A stretch of 64,000 nt of DNA, from NCBI RefSeq assembly GCF_014651595.1, contig NZ_BMXE01000001.1, positions 434,001 through 498,000 of the forward strand, given 5' to 3'. This document shows, piece by piece, positions 33,686-43,366 of this stretch. The stretch's first letter is position 1; every line of letters starts with the position of its first letter. The position numbers and the translations under genes are program-made. Source of the stretch: Pseudovibrio japonicus. Lineage in GTDB: Bacteria > Pseudomonadota > Alphaproteobacteria > Rhizobiales > Stappiaceae. The notes under the pieces were generated by a model. The model was given only the letters and a program-made list of their open reading frames with translations. It was not told the origin of the DNA and did not search any database.

Positions 33686-34858
33686 TCACTTGTAGGGGTC
33701 AGCCGCATCGCGCAGGCCGTCTCCCATGAAGTTGAAAGCAAGCACCACGACGATGATTGGAATGACCGGCGCCATCAGCCATGGGTAGATAGTTACAACA
33801 GCGATGTTTTGGGCCTCGTTGAGGAGAACGCCCCATGACACCGCCGGTCGCCTGAGGCCAAGGTTCAGGAAGGAGAGCGCGGTTTCGCCGAGGATCATCG
33901 CAGGCACCGATAGGGTTGCGGAGGCAACAAGGTGGCTCGTGAATCCGGGCAACAGATGCTTAACAATGACGCGGCTTGGCTTGGCGCCCATGAGTGTGGC
34001 GGCTTTGGCGTACTCTTCTTCGCGCAGCGACAACAATTTGGACCTCACGGCGCGCGCCAGACCTGGCCAGTCCAGAAGACCAAGAATGACCGTCAGGCCG
34101 AAGTAGATCCAGACTGGCGACCATGTAATAGGCAGAGCTGCAGACAAGGCCATCCAGAGGGGAAGCTCCGGCAGTGATCGCATGACCTCGATAACCCGTT
34201 GCACGGAGCTATCAATCCACCCTCCAAAGAACCCTGCCATGCCACCCAGCAAAACACCAAGCACCATGGAGATGGTTACTCCGACAAGGCCGATGGTAAG
34301 AGACAGGCGTGCCCCGTAGACCAAGCCAGAGTATTGATCCCGTCCTAACCGATCCGTTCCGGCGATAAACAGGGTTCCCTCTTCAGCGGGGCAGATGATG
34401 TGAAAGCTGGCAGGAAACAGGCCCCAGAATTGGTAGGGCTCGCCTTCGCAGAAGAACCGCAATTTCTGCACGTCCGTTCTGTCTGTCTCATACACCCATC
34501 GTAGGTTTTCCAGATCAACTGACGGGGTTATGCCGTAGACGAAGGGGCCAACCAATCTTCCTTCATGGAACAGATGAATACTTTGAGGTGGCGCGTAGAG
34601 AAAGTCTACGTTGCGCTTAGCGACTGGGTAAGGTGCGATTATTTCTGCAAATGGCACACAGAGATAGAAGAAGAAGAGAACAACGACCGACACCACTGCC
34701 AGTTTGTGTTTGCGGAATTTCCACCAGATGATTTTCCATTGGGCCGCCTGATAGTACCGCTCCTGCTCTTTAGTCAGGGTCTCCACGTCCTGTGGGTCAA
34801 ATCCTTTCGGATTGACGTAATGTTCTGGTTTTTCATCGCGGCGGCTATCTGGGCTCAT
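33686..34858 (-). CDS. ABC transporter permease, DppC type with long periplasmic loop
   Basis: Peptide-type permease of 390 residues, longer than the usual 280-300. A first helix (about 53-75) is followed by about 115 residues that should face the periplasm, then the OppC motif AGTDRLGRDQYSGLVYGARLS and the BPD_transp_1 core with the loop TLMGAKPSRVIVKHLLPG. It ends FMGDGLRDAADPYK. Similar long DppC-like subunits occur in YejE-type transporters paired with large binding proteins. It is the last gene of the second peptide-type operon and overlaps the DppB-type gene by four bases. Confidence 0.9.
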   Translation of the reverse strand: MSPDSRRDEKPEHYVNPKGFDPQDVETLTKEQERYYQAAQWKIIWWKFRKHKLAVVSVVVLFFFYLCVPFAEIIAPYPVAKRNVDFLYAPPQSIHLFHEGRLVGPFVYGITPSVDLENLRWVYETDRTDVQKLRFFCEGEPYQFWGLFPASFHIICPAEEGTLFIAGTDRLGRDQYSGLVYGARLSLTIGLVGVTISMVLGVLLGGMAGFFGGWIDSSVQRVIEVMRSLPELPLWMALSAALPITWSPVWIYFGLTVILGLLDWPGLARAVRSKLLSLREEEYAKAATLMGAKPSRVIVKHLLPGFTSHLVASATLSVPAMILGETALSFLNLGLRRPAVSWGVLLNEAQNIAVVTIYPWLMAPVIPIIVVVLAFNFMGDGLRDAADPYK

Positions 34859-35883
34859 TGTCTCGCGCCTTCTTTTCCAAGGCGAATGCGTGGGTCCAGA
34901 TAGCCGAGTAGGATATCCGAGATTAGCATGCCGATGAGTGTAAGCAGGGAGACAAAAAGTAAGATAAATCCAGCAAGAAACTGGTCTTGAGATTGAAGCG
35001 CGCCTAACAAAATCGGCCCAACGGTGGGCAGGTTCAAAACAACGGAAACAATCACTGAGCCCGAGACGAGCGAGGGTATAAGGTTACCAATATCAGCAAT
35101 GAATGGGTTAAGGGCGACACGCAAAGGGTATTTGACGAGGAGCTTGCTTTCGCGCATGCCTTTTGAGCGAGCGGTCGTGACATATTGCTTGTAGAGCTCG
35201 TCCAAAAGGTTTGCTCGCAGCCTTCTGATCATGGCAGCAGTGCCAGCGGTTCCGATCACAATGACCGGGACGACAAGGTGCGCGAGAATGGACAAAACCT
35301 TGCCACCGCTCATGGGTGCGCCGATAAACTGTTCTTCCATTAGCCCGCCTACAGACAACCCAAACCAAGTATTAGCCAGATAAATCAAAACCAAAGCCAG
35401 CAGAAAGTTTGGGGTGGCAAGGCCGAGATACCCTATGAGCGTGAAGGTGTAGTCTCCCACCGAGTATTGGTGGGTCGCTGAGTAAATACCGATTGGAAAG
35501 GCAACACAGTAAATGAAGAGGATTGTTGCAAGGTTGAGAGCAATTGTGAGCGGTAGTGTTGGGCCAACCACTTCGTCGACCGGCTGGTCGTACTCAAAAG
35601 ACCAGCCCCAATTGCCTTGAATAAGCCCGTCAAATCCATTGGGACCGGGCCAAACGCCAACCCATATGCCGTAGCGCTCAATGAACGGTCGGTCCAATGC
35701 GAACTCACTACGCAGAAACTCCAGCCTACCGATGGATGCACTTTCGCCGGTAGAGCGCAGCATGGAAATCTGATTGGAGATATAATCTCCTTCCGGCAAT
35801 TCGATAATAAGGAAGATCAGAAAACTGATAGCGGCAAGCGTCGGTATCATAATCAAAAGCCGCCGCAGGATGTAATTGAGCAC
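34855..35883 (-). CDS. ABC transporter permease, DppB type
   Basis: Inner-membrane subunit of 342 residues, with the DppB start MLNYILRRLLIMIPTLAAISFLIFLIIELPEGDY (the usual LPGDP is changed to LPEGD), the helical core, and the ATPase-contact loop TTARSKGMRESKLLVKYPLRVALNPF. The start codon is GTG. There are 134 bases between it and the binding-protein stop, the only sizeable gap in the operon. It pairs with the DppC-type permease. Confidence 0.9.
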   Translation of the reverse strand: MLNYILRRLLIMIPTLAAISFLIFLIIELPEGDYISNQISMLRSTGESASIGRLEFLRSEFALDRPFIERYGIWVGVWPGPNGFDGLIQGNWGWSFEYDQPVDEVVGPTLPLTIALNLATILFIYCVAFPIGIYSATHQYSVGDYTFTLIGYLGLATPNFLLALVLIYLANTWFGLSVGGLMEEQFIGAPMSGGKVLSILAHLVVPVIVIGTAGTAAMIRRLRANLLDELYKQYVTTARSKGMRESKLLVKYPLRVALNPFIADIGNLIPSLVSGSVIVSVVLNLPTVGPILLGALQSQDQFLAGFILLFVSLLTLIGMLISDILLGYLDPRIRLGKEGARQ

Positions 35884-36017
35884 CCGCTTCCCTTTCTTCT
35901 CTGCGCCATTCTTGCGGGAACACTAAAGGAGCTCCCTTGGCTTTGTCTGAGTATATCTAATCAGGTTTAAAGGGGGGCATTAGCACTTGCTTAAGACAAC
36001 CGGATCTGGCTGTATTT

Positions 36018-37925
36018 TCATTGGTCTTCGTCGGGCAGAAGGTTCTCAAAGAAGAAGAGATCCATGCGGTGTATCCCAAACTGCGCACCGGGGTCCCAGC
36101 CATAAATTCCCGTTTCAGGAACGTTGAGCAAACCTTTGACAACGACAGGTTGGCGTACACCGTTGACCAGTCCAATATGGATGGTTTCTTCTGCATGGAT
36201 CTGCAGCATTTGCTCCCAGATCACATCGCGCTCTTCGAAGCTGGCGCTTACCAGCCATTGATCGAACAGCTCGATCAGACGCACAGCAGGTGGCCAATCT
36301 GGTTTAGTACCAGAGTGGCCGTCAGTCTCGTAGTAATTGCCCCAACGCGCCCAAGAGAGGAAGTCTTCACGTGTGGGGGCATAATCGATTGGCGGCATAC
36401 CGGCAGTAGGCACTCCATTTTCAAAGCCGGACCAGACCGACATCATCAAAGAACCAGCGATGGCACGGGCGCGGATCGTATCGCGCTGACTTGGACGGAT
36501 GAACGCAGATACTCCGATTTCCTTCCAGGTTTCAGCGACTAGTTCCAGTGCATCATTCTGTTCTGAGCTTTCTCCCGTTAGTTCGATGATGAGCTGAAGT
36601 GGGCGTCCATCTTCCAGCAAGCGGATCCCGTCACCGCGTCTGTCGGTCAGGCCAATCTCATCAAGCAACTCGTTGGCAAGGTCGGGGTCAAATTCTGCCC
36701 ATGCTATTTGAAAGTCTGGTTGGTACAACGGTGAGACATCAAGAACAGTGTCGTTGCCGGCACGGCCCAGTCCAAAATAGAGTACCTTGTTGATGAGCTC
36801 CCGATCGATCCCCAAAGAAAGTGCATGGCGGAAGCGACGATCCTGCATGAGTTTTCGCCACGTGGGATCTTCGACGCTGAGATTGGGAAGGATCGAGATT
36901 TCCGAGCCTTTTGAGTTGAGCCAGAGACGCGTATCATAATCACGCAGTTGCTCACCCCGTTTCAGAACGGAGATATCGCCAAACCCCAGCCCACGGGCCT
37001 GAAGGTCGCTTTCACCGGCTAAAGTCTTGGCGGGTATCAGATTGCTATCGACCACATCCATGATGACACGATCAATGTACGGCAGCTGCTGGCCAGTGCT
37101 GTCCACGCGGTGGAAGAACGGATTGCGTTCCATAACAGCACGGCGCTCACCGGAGGCACTGCGAGGGACCCATGGCTGCAGTGTGGGAATGAACGGATTG
37201 GATGCATCGTACATATCATCCATACGATTGAACAACGGTGCCCAGCCGCGCACTTTTTCAAGGCGTGCGATTTGGGAGATAAACTCCGGGTTGCCATAGT
37301 CCTGATGAAACTGTTTCAGATATTGAGCGGGTCTGTAAATGAATGGCGGGCGAGCTTTTGCAAGCTCTTGCAAAAACATAGGGTTAGGCGCATTCCACTC
37401 AAAGCGCACTGCGGTTTCATCGAGAACGGTAAACTGGGGGCCCTCCCCATCCACCAGCATGAAGCTGGGCAGACCGATGGGATTGAGCTGCTTGTTCAGA
37501 GCAATATCTTCAAACCAGAAGCGGAAGTCTTCTGAAGTGAACGGGGTGCCGTCGGACCATTTATGACCTTCGCGCAGGTGCAGCGTGATGACCCTGTCGT
37601 TCTCATTTTCAACGCTTTCCAGAATATCCGGATTGAGTTCAAGATCCTCGTCATAGCCCACCAGTCGGGCGTAGCCCCAGACATTGATAAGGCGGACATC
37701 CTTGGGCCGAGCAATGAGCGTGTGCAGCGAGCCACCTTGTACACCAACCACCCTACCAAGGTCTTCAGGGTTCGTTACAAGTGGTTCTGAGGGCAAGCGC
37801 TCTTCTATGGGGGGCAAGTCAGGTGGCAGCCCCGGTGTTTCTTTCAGGACCAGTGCAACTGCAGCATTGGGCAGTACGAGGCTTGCAGCTATGACATAAG
37901 CGGTCAGCAGGTCAAATCTTCTCAT
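36018..37925 (-). CDS. Large family 5 ABC transporter substrate-binding protein
   Basis: A 635-residue periplasmic binding protein, longer than the 500-540 usual for DppA/OppA. The signal peptide spans residues 1-24 (AAVA|LVLKE). SBP_bac_5 motifs are present: ITLHLREGHKWSDGTPFTSEDFRFWF, YIDRVIMDVVDS, and FRHALSLGIDRELINKVLYFG. The extra length matches the YejA-like group that handles larger peptides or other bulky ligands. Its start overlaps the stop of the ATPase gene by four bases. The ligand is unknown. Confidence 0.9.
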   Translation of the reverse strand: MRRFDLLTAYVIAASLVLPNAAVALVLKETPGLPPDLPPIEERLPSEPLVTNPEDLGRVVGVQGGSLHTLIARPKDVRLINVWGYARLVGYDEDLELNPDILESVENENDRVITLHLREGHKWSDGTPFTSEDFRFWFEDIALNKQLNPIGLPSFMLVDGEGPQFTVLDETAVRFEWNAPNPMFLQELAKARPPFIYRPAQYLKQFHQDYGNPEFISQIARLEKVRGWAPLFNRMDDMYDASNPFIPTLQPWVPRSASGERRAVMERNPFFHRVDSTGQQLPYIDRVIMDVVDSNLIPAKTLAGESDLQARGLGFGDISVLKRGEQLRDYDTRLWLNSKGSEISILPNLSVEDPTWRKLMQDRRFRHALSLGIDRELINKVLYFGLGRAGNDTVLDVSPLYQPDFQIAWAEFDPDLANELLDEIGLTDRRGDGIRLLEDGRPLQLIIELTGESSEQNDALELVAETWKEIGVSAFIRPSQRDTIRARAIAGSLMMSVWSGFENGVPTAGMPPIDYAPTREDFLSWARWGNYYETDGHSGTKPDWPPAVRLIELFDQWLVSASFEERDVIWEQMLQIHAEETIHIGLVNGVRQPVVVKGLLNVPETGIYGWDPGAQFGIHRMDLFFFENLLPDEDQ

Positions 37926-39823
37926 ATGTGACTGCCTCCCAATCCGACGGTATCATGCATGGCGTCCATCCCCGGAGCACAAACCCAGTGATCTGTCTCT
38001 ATCTCAACCAAATATGGCACTGTTGAGTACCCCATGCGGTATGGTGCGGGCCATTGCATGGGATCGGAGGTTGCGGCTCCGTCCAGAGAAGAAAAGTCCA
38101 GCTTGTGGTCCAGCGACGGTTCCGGCACTGCTTTGAGAAGCGCGCGCGTATAGGGGTGAATGGGGTTATCAATGATGTTTCGCGTTGGGCCAAGCTCAAC
38201 AACCTTACCTTTACACATCACGGCTACACGATCTGAAATGTAGTCAACCACGGCAAGATTGTGACTGACGAAGACATAAGTTAGGCCCAGCTCATCCTTC
38301 AGGTCTTTAAGCAGATTCAGGATTTGGGCCTGCACAGACACATCAAGCGCCGAGGTTGGTTCGTCGCAGATCAGGAACTCCGGGTTGAGGGCTAAAGCGC
38401 GTGCAATGCCAATCCGCTGCCTTTGCCCGCCGGAGAAGGAGTGAGGATAGCGGCGTAGATACCGTTGCGACAGGCCAACGAGGTCGGTCAGCTCTCTTAT
38501 GCGGGCTGCTTTGCTGTGATTGTCCCCAATTTGGTGGATGACCAGCGGCTCCATCAGGATCTCATTGAGCGTGCGGCGTGGGTTTAACGACGAGAACGGG
38601 TCCTGAAAGATGATCTGAGCTCGTTCCCTGAATTTGAAGAGCTCTTTGTCTGAGAACCCCTGAATATCACGTGGTCCGTCTTCTGTGGCATAGAAGATCT
38701 TTCCGTCCGTCAACGGGAAGGCCCGAAGCATGGCAAGGGCTGCAGTTGTTTTGCCGGAGCCTGACTCTCCCACAATGCCGAGGCATTCACCTCTGCGGAC
38801 TGTCAAAGATACATTGTCGAGCGCCGTGGTGATACTTTTGCGCTTTTTGCCACGCAGTTTCTTGAACATGAAAGTCTTACAAACCTTATCAAGCTCGACG
38901 AGTGTGGTTCCACGGAACTCGTGAGCGTTGACGGCATGATGAGGATGCCCATCAGTCTGGTGGGTGCGCGGTTTAATGGGCCGGATCGGTACCAGCCGCT
39001 CTTCCGGTTCCATGGAGAGCGAGGGTACAGCGTTGAGCAGTGCTTTCAGGTAGGGGTGTTGTGGGGTCAGGAACAAGTCCTCGACGCTGCCCTTTTCCAT
39101 GATCTCGCCATTGTAAACCACAACCACTTCATCAGCCATGTTCGTCACTACACCAAAGTCATGAGTGATCATGAGCAAGGTCATGTTCAATTCGGACTGC
39201 ACCTCTTTGATCAACTTCAGAATTTCGGCCTGAATAGTGACATCCAACGCAGTGGTCGGTTCATCTGCAATGAGGAGCGACGGGCGGCAGATCAATGCCA
39301 TGGCAATGAGAGCGCGTTGTCGCAGGCCGCCTGACAGTTCGAAGGGATAAGCGCGGATGGCTCTTTCAGGATCTGGAAAGTGAACAAGCCGCAGCATGTC
39401 CTTTGTCAGTTCCAGCGCTTCTCTTCTACCAACAAGTCGATGCAGTCTTGCGCCTTCGCTGATCTGGTCTCCGATTGTGTGCAAGGGCGAAAGCGAGACC
39501 ATGGGCTCCTGAAAGATCATGGCGATCTGATCGCCGCGCATGGCGCGCATCGCTGGTCCAGCTGGGGGAAGTTTTGCGATGTCAATCAGTTTGCCGTTTC
39601 GTCGATTGTCACGAAACAGGATTTGTCCGGAGGTTATGTGCGACTTTGCTGGAAGGATACCCATGATCGCTTTGGAGATTACAGTCTTGCCAGAGCCTGA
39701 CTCTCCTACCAAAGCAACGGATTTGTTTTCTGGCACGCTAAAAGACACATCGCGGACGACTTCCTGATGTCCTTCATCTCCACGAAACTCTACCGTTAAC
39801 CCTTTGATATCAAGAAGGCTCAC
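37922..39823 (-). CDS. Double ABC ATPase for second peptide-type transporter
   Basis: A 633-residue protein with two full cassettes. Both have Walker A GESGSGKT (near residues 37 and 357). The signatures are LSGGLRQR and FSGGQRQR, and the Walker B segments LLIADEP and FLICDEP; the HPY motif follows each. A strong AAGGAAGGA precedes the GTG start. It is the first gene in its operon, ahead of the binding protein and permeases, the reverse of the order in the transporter at 877-6044. The last 60 residues extend beyond the normal end and carry no motif I recognise. Confidence 0.92.
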   Translation of the reverse strand: MSLLDIKGLTVEFRGDEGHQEVVRDVSFSVPENKSVALVGESGSGKTVISKAIMGILPAKSHITSGQILFRDNRRNGKLIDIAKLPPAGPAMRAMRGDQIAMIFQEPMVSLSPLHTIGDQISEGARLHRLVGRREALELTKDMLRLVHFPDPERAIRAYPFELSGGLRQRALIAMALICRPSLLIADEPTTALDVTIQAEILKLIKEVQSELNMTLLMITHDFGVVTNMADEVVVVYNGEIMEKGSVEDLFLTPQHPYLKALLNAVPSLSMEPEERLVPIRPIKPRTHQTDGHPHHAVNAHEFRGTTLVELDKVCKTFMFKKLRGKKRKSITTALDNVSLTVRRGECLGIVGESGSGKTTAALAMLRAFPLTDGKIFYATEDGPRDIQGFSDKELFKFRERAQIIFQDPFSSLNPRRTLNEILMEPLVIHQIGDNHSKAARIRELTDLVGLSQRYLRRYPHSFSGGQRQRIGIARALALNPEFLICDEPTSALDVSVQAQILNLLKDLKDELGLTYVFVSHNLAVVDYISDRVAVMCKGKVVELGPTRNIIDNPIHPYTRALLKAVPEPSLDHKLDFSSLDGAATSDPMQWPAPYRMGYSTVPYLVEIETDHWVCAPGMDAMHDTVGLGGSHI

Positions 39824-39960
39824 GTGCGTTCCTTCCTTACTGATCCGTTGAGACTGCCTGAAAAACCGAGGTTTTCGGCCTCTTCACTACAACAGGGCTT
39901 CCTTTCAAAGAGGTTGGGTTTCTCAGCACACTTAAAGTAAACTAGAAGATAGCGGCAGAA

Positions 39961-41841
39961 TTAATGCACACCGTTGATGGTGGAGTTGAGCTGCCACACT
40001 TCGACCTTACCCGTGCGCCCACGAATTGCGTGACTGCCAAGGTGAGTGATATTGTTTGTGTGCCCGGCTTTTTCAACGGTCTCACCGCTCAAAACCACGC
40101 AAACTCCCTTAATGGACGACAAGGTGCCACCGACGGCTTGCAGACGACTACACACATTCACCGCGTCACCAACAATAGTGTAGTTCCAACGCTCCACAGC
40201 GCCCACATTACCAACAATTACACGTCCAGTGTGGATTGCGATGCGCACACGCAGCGCGTTTTCTGGCGCGGCCTCGTTAGCCTTCTGGATGGCTGCGACC
40301 ATATCTTCAGCAGCTGAAATGGCGCACTGAGCGTGGTTTTCAATCTCGTTAGGCGCGCCCCAGAACGCCAGCATACCGTCACCGACAAACTTGTCGACTG
40401 TGCCCTGATGGGCCTCCACTGCAGAAACCAGCTGCTTAAAGTGGTCGTTAAGCAAATCGGCCACCTCACCTGCACTCCTATTTTCAGACAATGAGGTGAA
40501 GCCTTCGATGTCCGTGAACAGGATCGTCAGCTCGGCTTCTTTTGCTTTGGCTGCCTGATCAATCCCGGACGCCATCAGTTTGGCGTATAGGGATTTTGGG
40601 ATGTACCGGCTCATGCTCTGCAAGCCAGTGGTACTGGCATTCATGGCAGAGGTGATCTGGTCTACTTCGCGTATATGGCTGCCCGGGAGCGGTTCGAGAT
40701 GTTCAAACTCCAGCGCTCCAAACTTTTGCGCACGTGCTGCAATGCCTTTGAGCGGGGAAGACAAGCGACGCGCGAGGAAGATCGCAATAAGTGCTGATAG
40801 AAATACGATTGCTACGCCAGCAAAAACCGAATTGATCAACCTTGCAACTTCATCGTAACGGGAGTTTGCGGGCTGATATTCACCAACCAGATAGACTTCA
40901 CCGTCCGGTGAGACCAGTTTTTGCAGAACCATCAGGTACATATCATCATCATAGTTGATCATGTGAAGTTCCACACCTCGGTCACGCGCGAGCGAACTAG
41001 AGGGCTGTGGCTCGCTCTCCTCGAATTTGGCGAGGATAGGATCACCGAACTCTGTCAAAGGTGACAGGAGGTTACCCTGTAGGTTGTATTCTGGAGACGC
41101 GTAGGCAAGCACCCGGTCTTCGTCAGTCAAAATAAACCGGGTCGTGGGGTTCTCACCGTCGACCTGATAGCCCAGTCCATCTCCATTGGAAGCGGCTAAC
41201 ACCGAACCAACTCCCTCCATCGTGATGACTGCGGAAATGTAACCGATGATTTCGCCTTCAAATTCAATGGAGCTTGTAACGGTCGCAAATGGGTCCTCGC
41301 CGGAGGCATAGAAATCTCCCCAAAACGGGTCCTGACTTCGTTGTGCCTGAATGCTTTCTAAGCGGGAGAATTCAAAGAGAGTCTGCTGGGGGTTAAAGAT
41401 AACAACGTCCTGACTGTTGTCAGCCTGACGCAACCCCCACACGGCTCCATTGGGCAAAGAAAGCACTAATCCATCAATGCTTTGGACGCTGAACAAGACC
41501 CCGCGAAATGTCTGGCGCGCACGAAAAAGAGCGCTTTGGGGCGTGGGCTGTTCTTCGGCATACACCTTGATGGCGTTAACGGAATAAAAGGCGGGCGTGA
41601 TGTAAGCGCCCAAGGCGTTGTTAATTGCCTCGGTCGACATGATCGACGCTTTTTCGATGAGACTGCGTGTATTTACGAGGTTGGTATGAACCGACATGTA
41701 GAGCACGATGCCGCCACACAACGTCACCACGGTCACAAAGGTCAGGCTCACCAACCACGTCAGGGAGAGCTGGTAAGAGAAGCGCCCGGCCCCTACTCCC
41801 TTTCGCCTAATCCTATTCCAAAGCTTCAAACCGTGTCCCAC
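39961..41841 (-). CDS. Sensor-type class III adenylate cyclase (periplasmic sensor, HAMP, cyclase)
   Basis: A 626-residue membrane cyclase. Helix 1 (about 27-49), a large periplasmic sensor region (50-335, dCache-like by length), helix 2 (337-358), HAMP (about 358-410) and a catalytic domain (435-620). All class III catalytic residues are present: Asp444 (FTDIEGFTS), Lys484 and Asp488 (DKFVGDG), Asp559 and Asn562 (IVGDAVN), and Arg566. It should make cAMP in response to an extracellular signal. The start is GTG. It lies immediately downstream of the peptide transporter on the same strand but 137 bases beyond its first gene, so it is separately transcribed. Confidence 0.9.
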   Translation of the reverse strand: MGHGLKLWNRIRRKGVGAGRFSYQLSLTWLVSLTFVTVVTLCGGIVLYMSVHTNLVNTRSLIEKASIMSTEAINNALGAYITPAFYSVNAIKVYAEEQPTPQSALFRARQTFRGVLFSVQSIDGLVLSLPNGAVWGLRQADNSQDVVIFNPQQTLFEFSRLESIQAQRSQDPFWGDFYASGEDPFATVTSSIEFEGEIIGYISAVITMEGVGSVLAASNGDGLGYQVDGENPTTRFILTDEDRVLAYASPEYNLQGNLLSPLTEFGDPILAKFEESEPQPSSSLARDRGVELHMINYDDDMYLMVLQKLVSPDGEVYLVGEYQPANSRYDEVARLINSVFAGVAIVFLSALIAIFLARRLSSPLKGIAARAQKFGALEFEHLEPLPGSHIREVDQITSAMNASTTGLQSMSRYIPKSLYAKLMASGIDQAAKAKEAELTILFTDIEGFTSLSENRSAGEVADLLNDHFKQLVSAVEAHQGTVDKFVGDGMLAFWGAPNEIENHAQCAISAAEDMVAAIQKANEAAPENALRVRIAIHTGRVIVGNVGAVERWNYTIVGDAVNVCSRLQAVGGTLSSIKGVCVVLSGETVEKAGHTNNITHLGSHAIRGRTGKVEVWQLNSTINGVH

Positions 41842-41922
41842 CTGTGTGAGGAATTTCAGCCCGTTAAACCACTCACTGGACCGAGCGTCAAACTGCCTTC
41901 CTCAAACTGGCGCAGCTAGTGT

Positions 41923-43098
41923 TTATTCTACTACTTCCTTGCCCAATTCTCTTAAAATCTCTTTTCGGTGCTCATCGAGCACCGGAGCACCGCGTTCGAT
42001 CTTCAGCTTGGTATTCGTAAATTGGATTGGTGTGCGTACATATGTTTGCTCCACACCCTCTTTTGAGCCCGTTGGCAGGGTGACTTTCAGCTGGCGGTGT
42101 TCAATTTGCGGATCCTGCAAAACATCCGCCACTGAGTTGATCGGGCCTGCCGGAACGCCATATTCTTCCATTTTTGCCAGGAGCTCATCACGGGTAAAAC
42201 TCAAGACCAGTGTTTGGAGTTCTTCGGTCAATTGTTCGCGGTGCTTCACACGGGAGGGGTTGGTGGCGTAGCGCTGGTCTTCAGAGAGCGCTGGTTTACC
42301 AAGGAGCTTACAGAAGTTAGCGAACTGGGTGTCATTTCCGACCGCCACGATCAGGTGACCATCCTGCACCTCAAACACCTGATAGGGAACGATGTTTGGA
42401 TGGGCATTGCCCATGCGCGTGGGAACGTTTCCGCTGCTGAGGTAGTTCATGGCCTGATTGGCAAGAACACCCACCTGGGCGTCGAGCAAGGCCATGTCGA
42501 TCCACTCGCCTTCCCCGGTCAGGTCACGGCGGCGCAGCGCGGCCTGAATGCCGATCACGCCATATAGGCCGGTAAAGATATCTGCAAAAGCGACACCTAC
42601 TTTTTGCGGTTCTCCGCCTTTAGGGCCGGTCAGATCCATAATACCGCCCATCCCCTGGATCATGAAGTCGTATCCGGCACGGTGCGCATAAGGCCCGTCC
42701 TGACCAAATCCTGTGACAGAGCAGTAGATCAGTTTGGGGTTGATCTTTTGCAAGCTTTCATAGTCGAGGCCGTACTTAGCAAGACCGCCGACCTTGAAAT
42801 TCTCGATCAACACATCGCTTTGACGCACAAGATCGTGGATCAGCTCAAGGTCTTCCTGTTTTGAGAAGTCTGCTGTGATGGAGCGTTTGCCACGGTTGCA
42901 GGCGTGGAAGTAGGCCGCGCTTTTACTGCCGCCTTCTTCTTCGATGAAGGGAGGGCCCCAGGTCCGTGTATCGTCACCGCGCGGGCTTTCCACCTTGATG
43001 ACATCCGCCCCCAGATCGGCAAGGGTTTGCCCAATCCATGGCCCAGCTAGAATGCGCGCCAGTTCCAAAACTCTTATATTTTCCAGGGGGGCCGTCAC
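41923..43098 (-). CDS. CaiB/BaiF-type (family III) CoA-transferase
   Basis: A 391-residue CoA-transferase that moves CoA between carboxylic acids through an aspartyl-CoA anhydride. It starts PLENIRVLELARILAGP, typical of formyl-CoA and carnitine CoA-transferases, and the catalytic Asp is in AGYDFMIQGMGG (near 160). The region GKRSITADFSKQEDLE also fits. GTG at 43098 is the likely start: GAGG lies eight bases upstream and the family N-terminus follows directly; a TTG at 43125 would add nine unconserved residues. The acid substrate cannot be named. Confidence 0.9.
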   Translation of the reverse strand: MTAPLENIRVLELARILAGPWIGQTLADLGADVIKVESPRGDDTRTWGPPFIEEEGGSKSAAYFHACNRGKRSITADFSKQEDLELIHDLVRQSDVLIENFKVGGLAKYGLDYESLQKINPKLIYCSVTGFGQDGPYAHRAGYDFMIQGMGGIMDLTGPKGGEPQKVGVAFADIFTGLYGVIGIQAALRRRDLTGEGEWIDMALLDAQVGVLANQAMNYLSSGNVPTRMGNAHPNIVPYQVFEVQDGHLIVAVGNDTQFANFCKLLGKPALSEDQRYATNPSRVKHREQLTEELQTLVLSFTRDELLAKMEEYGVPAGPINSVADVLQDPQIEHRQLKVTLPTGSKEGVEQTYVRTPIQFTNTKLKIERGAPVLDEHRKEILRELGKEVVE

Positions 43099-43270
43099 GG
43101 AAGCAACCTCAGTCTTTTTGTGCAAGTTCGTCTCAGGAGCACAGTGCTACCTGTTTTTTGACAGGAGGTCCTGCGAGGATCTGTCATGAACTCGTTCCAG
43201 TCCTTCCCGTGCTTGATAATTTTGTTATTTGGGTGCAAAAGTGCAGTGGTTTTTAATTCCTACATTTGAC

Positions 43271-43293
43271 CGGTACCGTTTGCAAAGGTACCG
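43271..43293. promoter_or_regulatory. Inverted repeat upstream of pepN
   Basis: CGGTACC (43271-43277) and GGTACCG (43287-43293) are a perfect 7-bp inverted repeat with a 9-base spacer, 73 bases before the pepN start. It lies in the 268-base divergent region between the CoA-transferase gene and pepN and could be an operator or a 5' leader stem. Confidence 0.4.
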
Positions 43294-43366
43294 CTGATCT
43301 ACATAATTTTCGAAAGCGCTGCGCCAAGGGGCGAAAAGCTGCTTCAACACTTCCTGGGAGAACAGC

